Assembly: GCA_902384685.1 (NCBI GenBank) | Contig: CABMCU010000052.1 | Span: 1 to 46,744 of the forward strand | From: an uncultured archaeon | GTDB taxonomy: Archaea; Thermoplasmatota; E2; DHVEG-1 | Length of the DNA stretch: 46,744 bases | Reading direction: 5' to 3' | Shown here: positions 46,508 through 46,744 of the stretch, one piece after another | How positions within the stretch are numbered: the first letter of the stretch is position 1 | How the letters are laid out: the number at the start of each line of letters is the position of its first letter | Program-made: the position numbers and the translations under genes | The notes under the pieces: generated by a model | The model's database searches: none | The model's input: only the letters and a program-made list of their open reading frames with translations | Told to the model about the DNA's origin: nothing

Positions 46508-46584
46508 TCCTTTAAAAACATATCCTCAGAACTAGAAGCATTGACACGGTTTTAAGACTCAATGGTTTTTTGTATGAATCAAGA
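46508..46584 (-). promoter_or_regulatory. recurrent promoter element copy (short-spacer type)
   Basis: Reverse complement TTGATTCATACAAAAAACCATTGAGTCTTAAAACCGTGTCAATGCTTCTAGTTCTGAGGATATGTTTTTAAAGG. Confidence 0.85.
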
Positions 46585-46744
46585 TGCTGTCCAATAATTA
46601 TTCTCTGGTCCCAACAGGAGAAGCATATATCAAATGATACGTGATATCAGGAGCAGGACAGGAGAGATATGGCATTAAGGACAGATAGAATTGGACAGTC
46701 GTGGCTGTTTCCACCACGGATCACGGATTTCATACCAGCGGATC

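Noticed and set aside
12587-46584. The recurrent GTGTCAATGC element as a CRISPR array, MITE or REP-type repeat
   Set aside because: Spacing is gene-sized rather than 30-50 bp, there are no terminal inverted repeats or target-site duplications, and orientation follows the downstream gene and its TATA box.
46585-46744. Partial coding sequence at the right edge (minus strand, [22 protein letters not shown])
   Set aside because: Only ~22 codons are visible before the window ends; not enough to assign.

Overview
Archaeal-looking window, probably Thermoplasmatota (inference from bPH2/ACR3/Lrp genes, archaeal TATA-type promoters, and C25, PKD and PGF-CTERM secreted proteins). Layout: (1) 0.3-2 kb: transglutaminase-like gene plus ACR3 arsenite permease. 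(2) 2.2-6.8 kb: a WbpG-HisH-HisF type sugar amidotransferase cassette, flanked by two direct copies of a [32-aa Cys-rich microprotein + unknown ~125-aa protein] unit, then an Lrp/AsnC regulator. (3) 6.8-8.5 kb: a C25 gingipain-like lipoprotein. (4) 8.9-11.7 kb: cysDNC sulfate activation. (5) 11.7-30.8 kb: an island of mostly secreted proteins (caspase-like, PKD, beta-lactamase-like, beta-helix, M28, two C25 peptidases, metzincin-like, peptidylarginine/agmatine-deiminase-like) plus several unannotated microproteins. Nearly every gene here is preceded by a recurrent oriented element, (TTGATTCGCACAAAAAACAT..)AAAACCGTGTCAATGCTTCTG..TATA. (6) 30.8-33.5 kb: mutY and a HAD phosphatase with a decayed tandem duplicate. 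(7) 33.6-39.1 kb: three tandem surface proteins sharing one N-terminal domain. (8) 39.7-42.7 kb: HTH/coiled-coil protein, Mrr-like nuclease, ABC transporter. (9) 43.2-46.6 kb: more secreted genes with the same element in reverse orientation. The main candidates for something undescribed are the repeated promoter element that appears to define a secretome regulon; the reuse of promoter + signal-peptide and C-terminal-tag modules on unrelated enzymes; and the secreted deiminase encoded between gingipain-like proteases, whose C-terminal tag lies in frame just beyond its stop codon. All calls come from reading the sequence and supplied ORFs; no database search was run.
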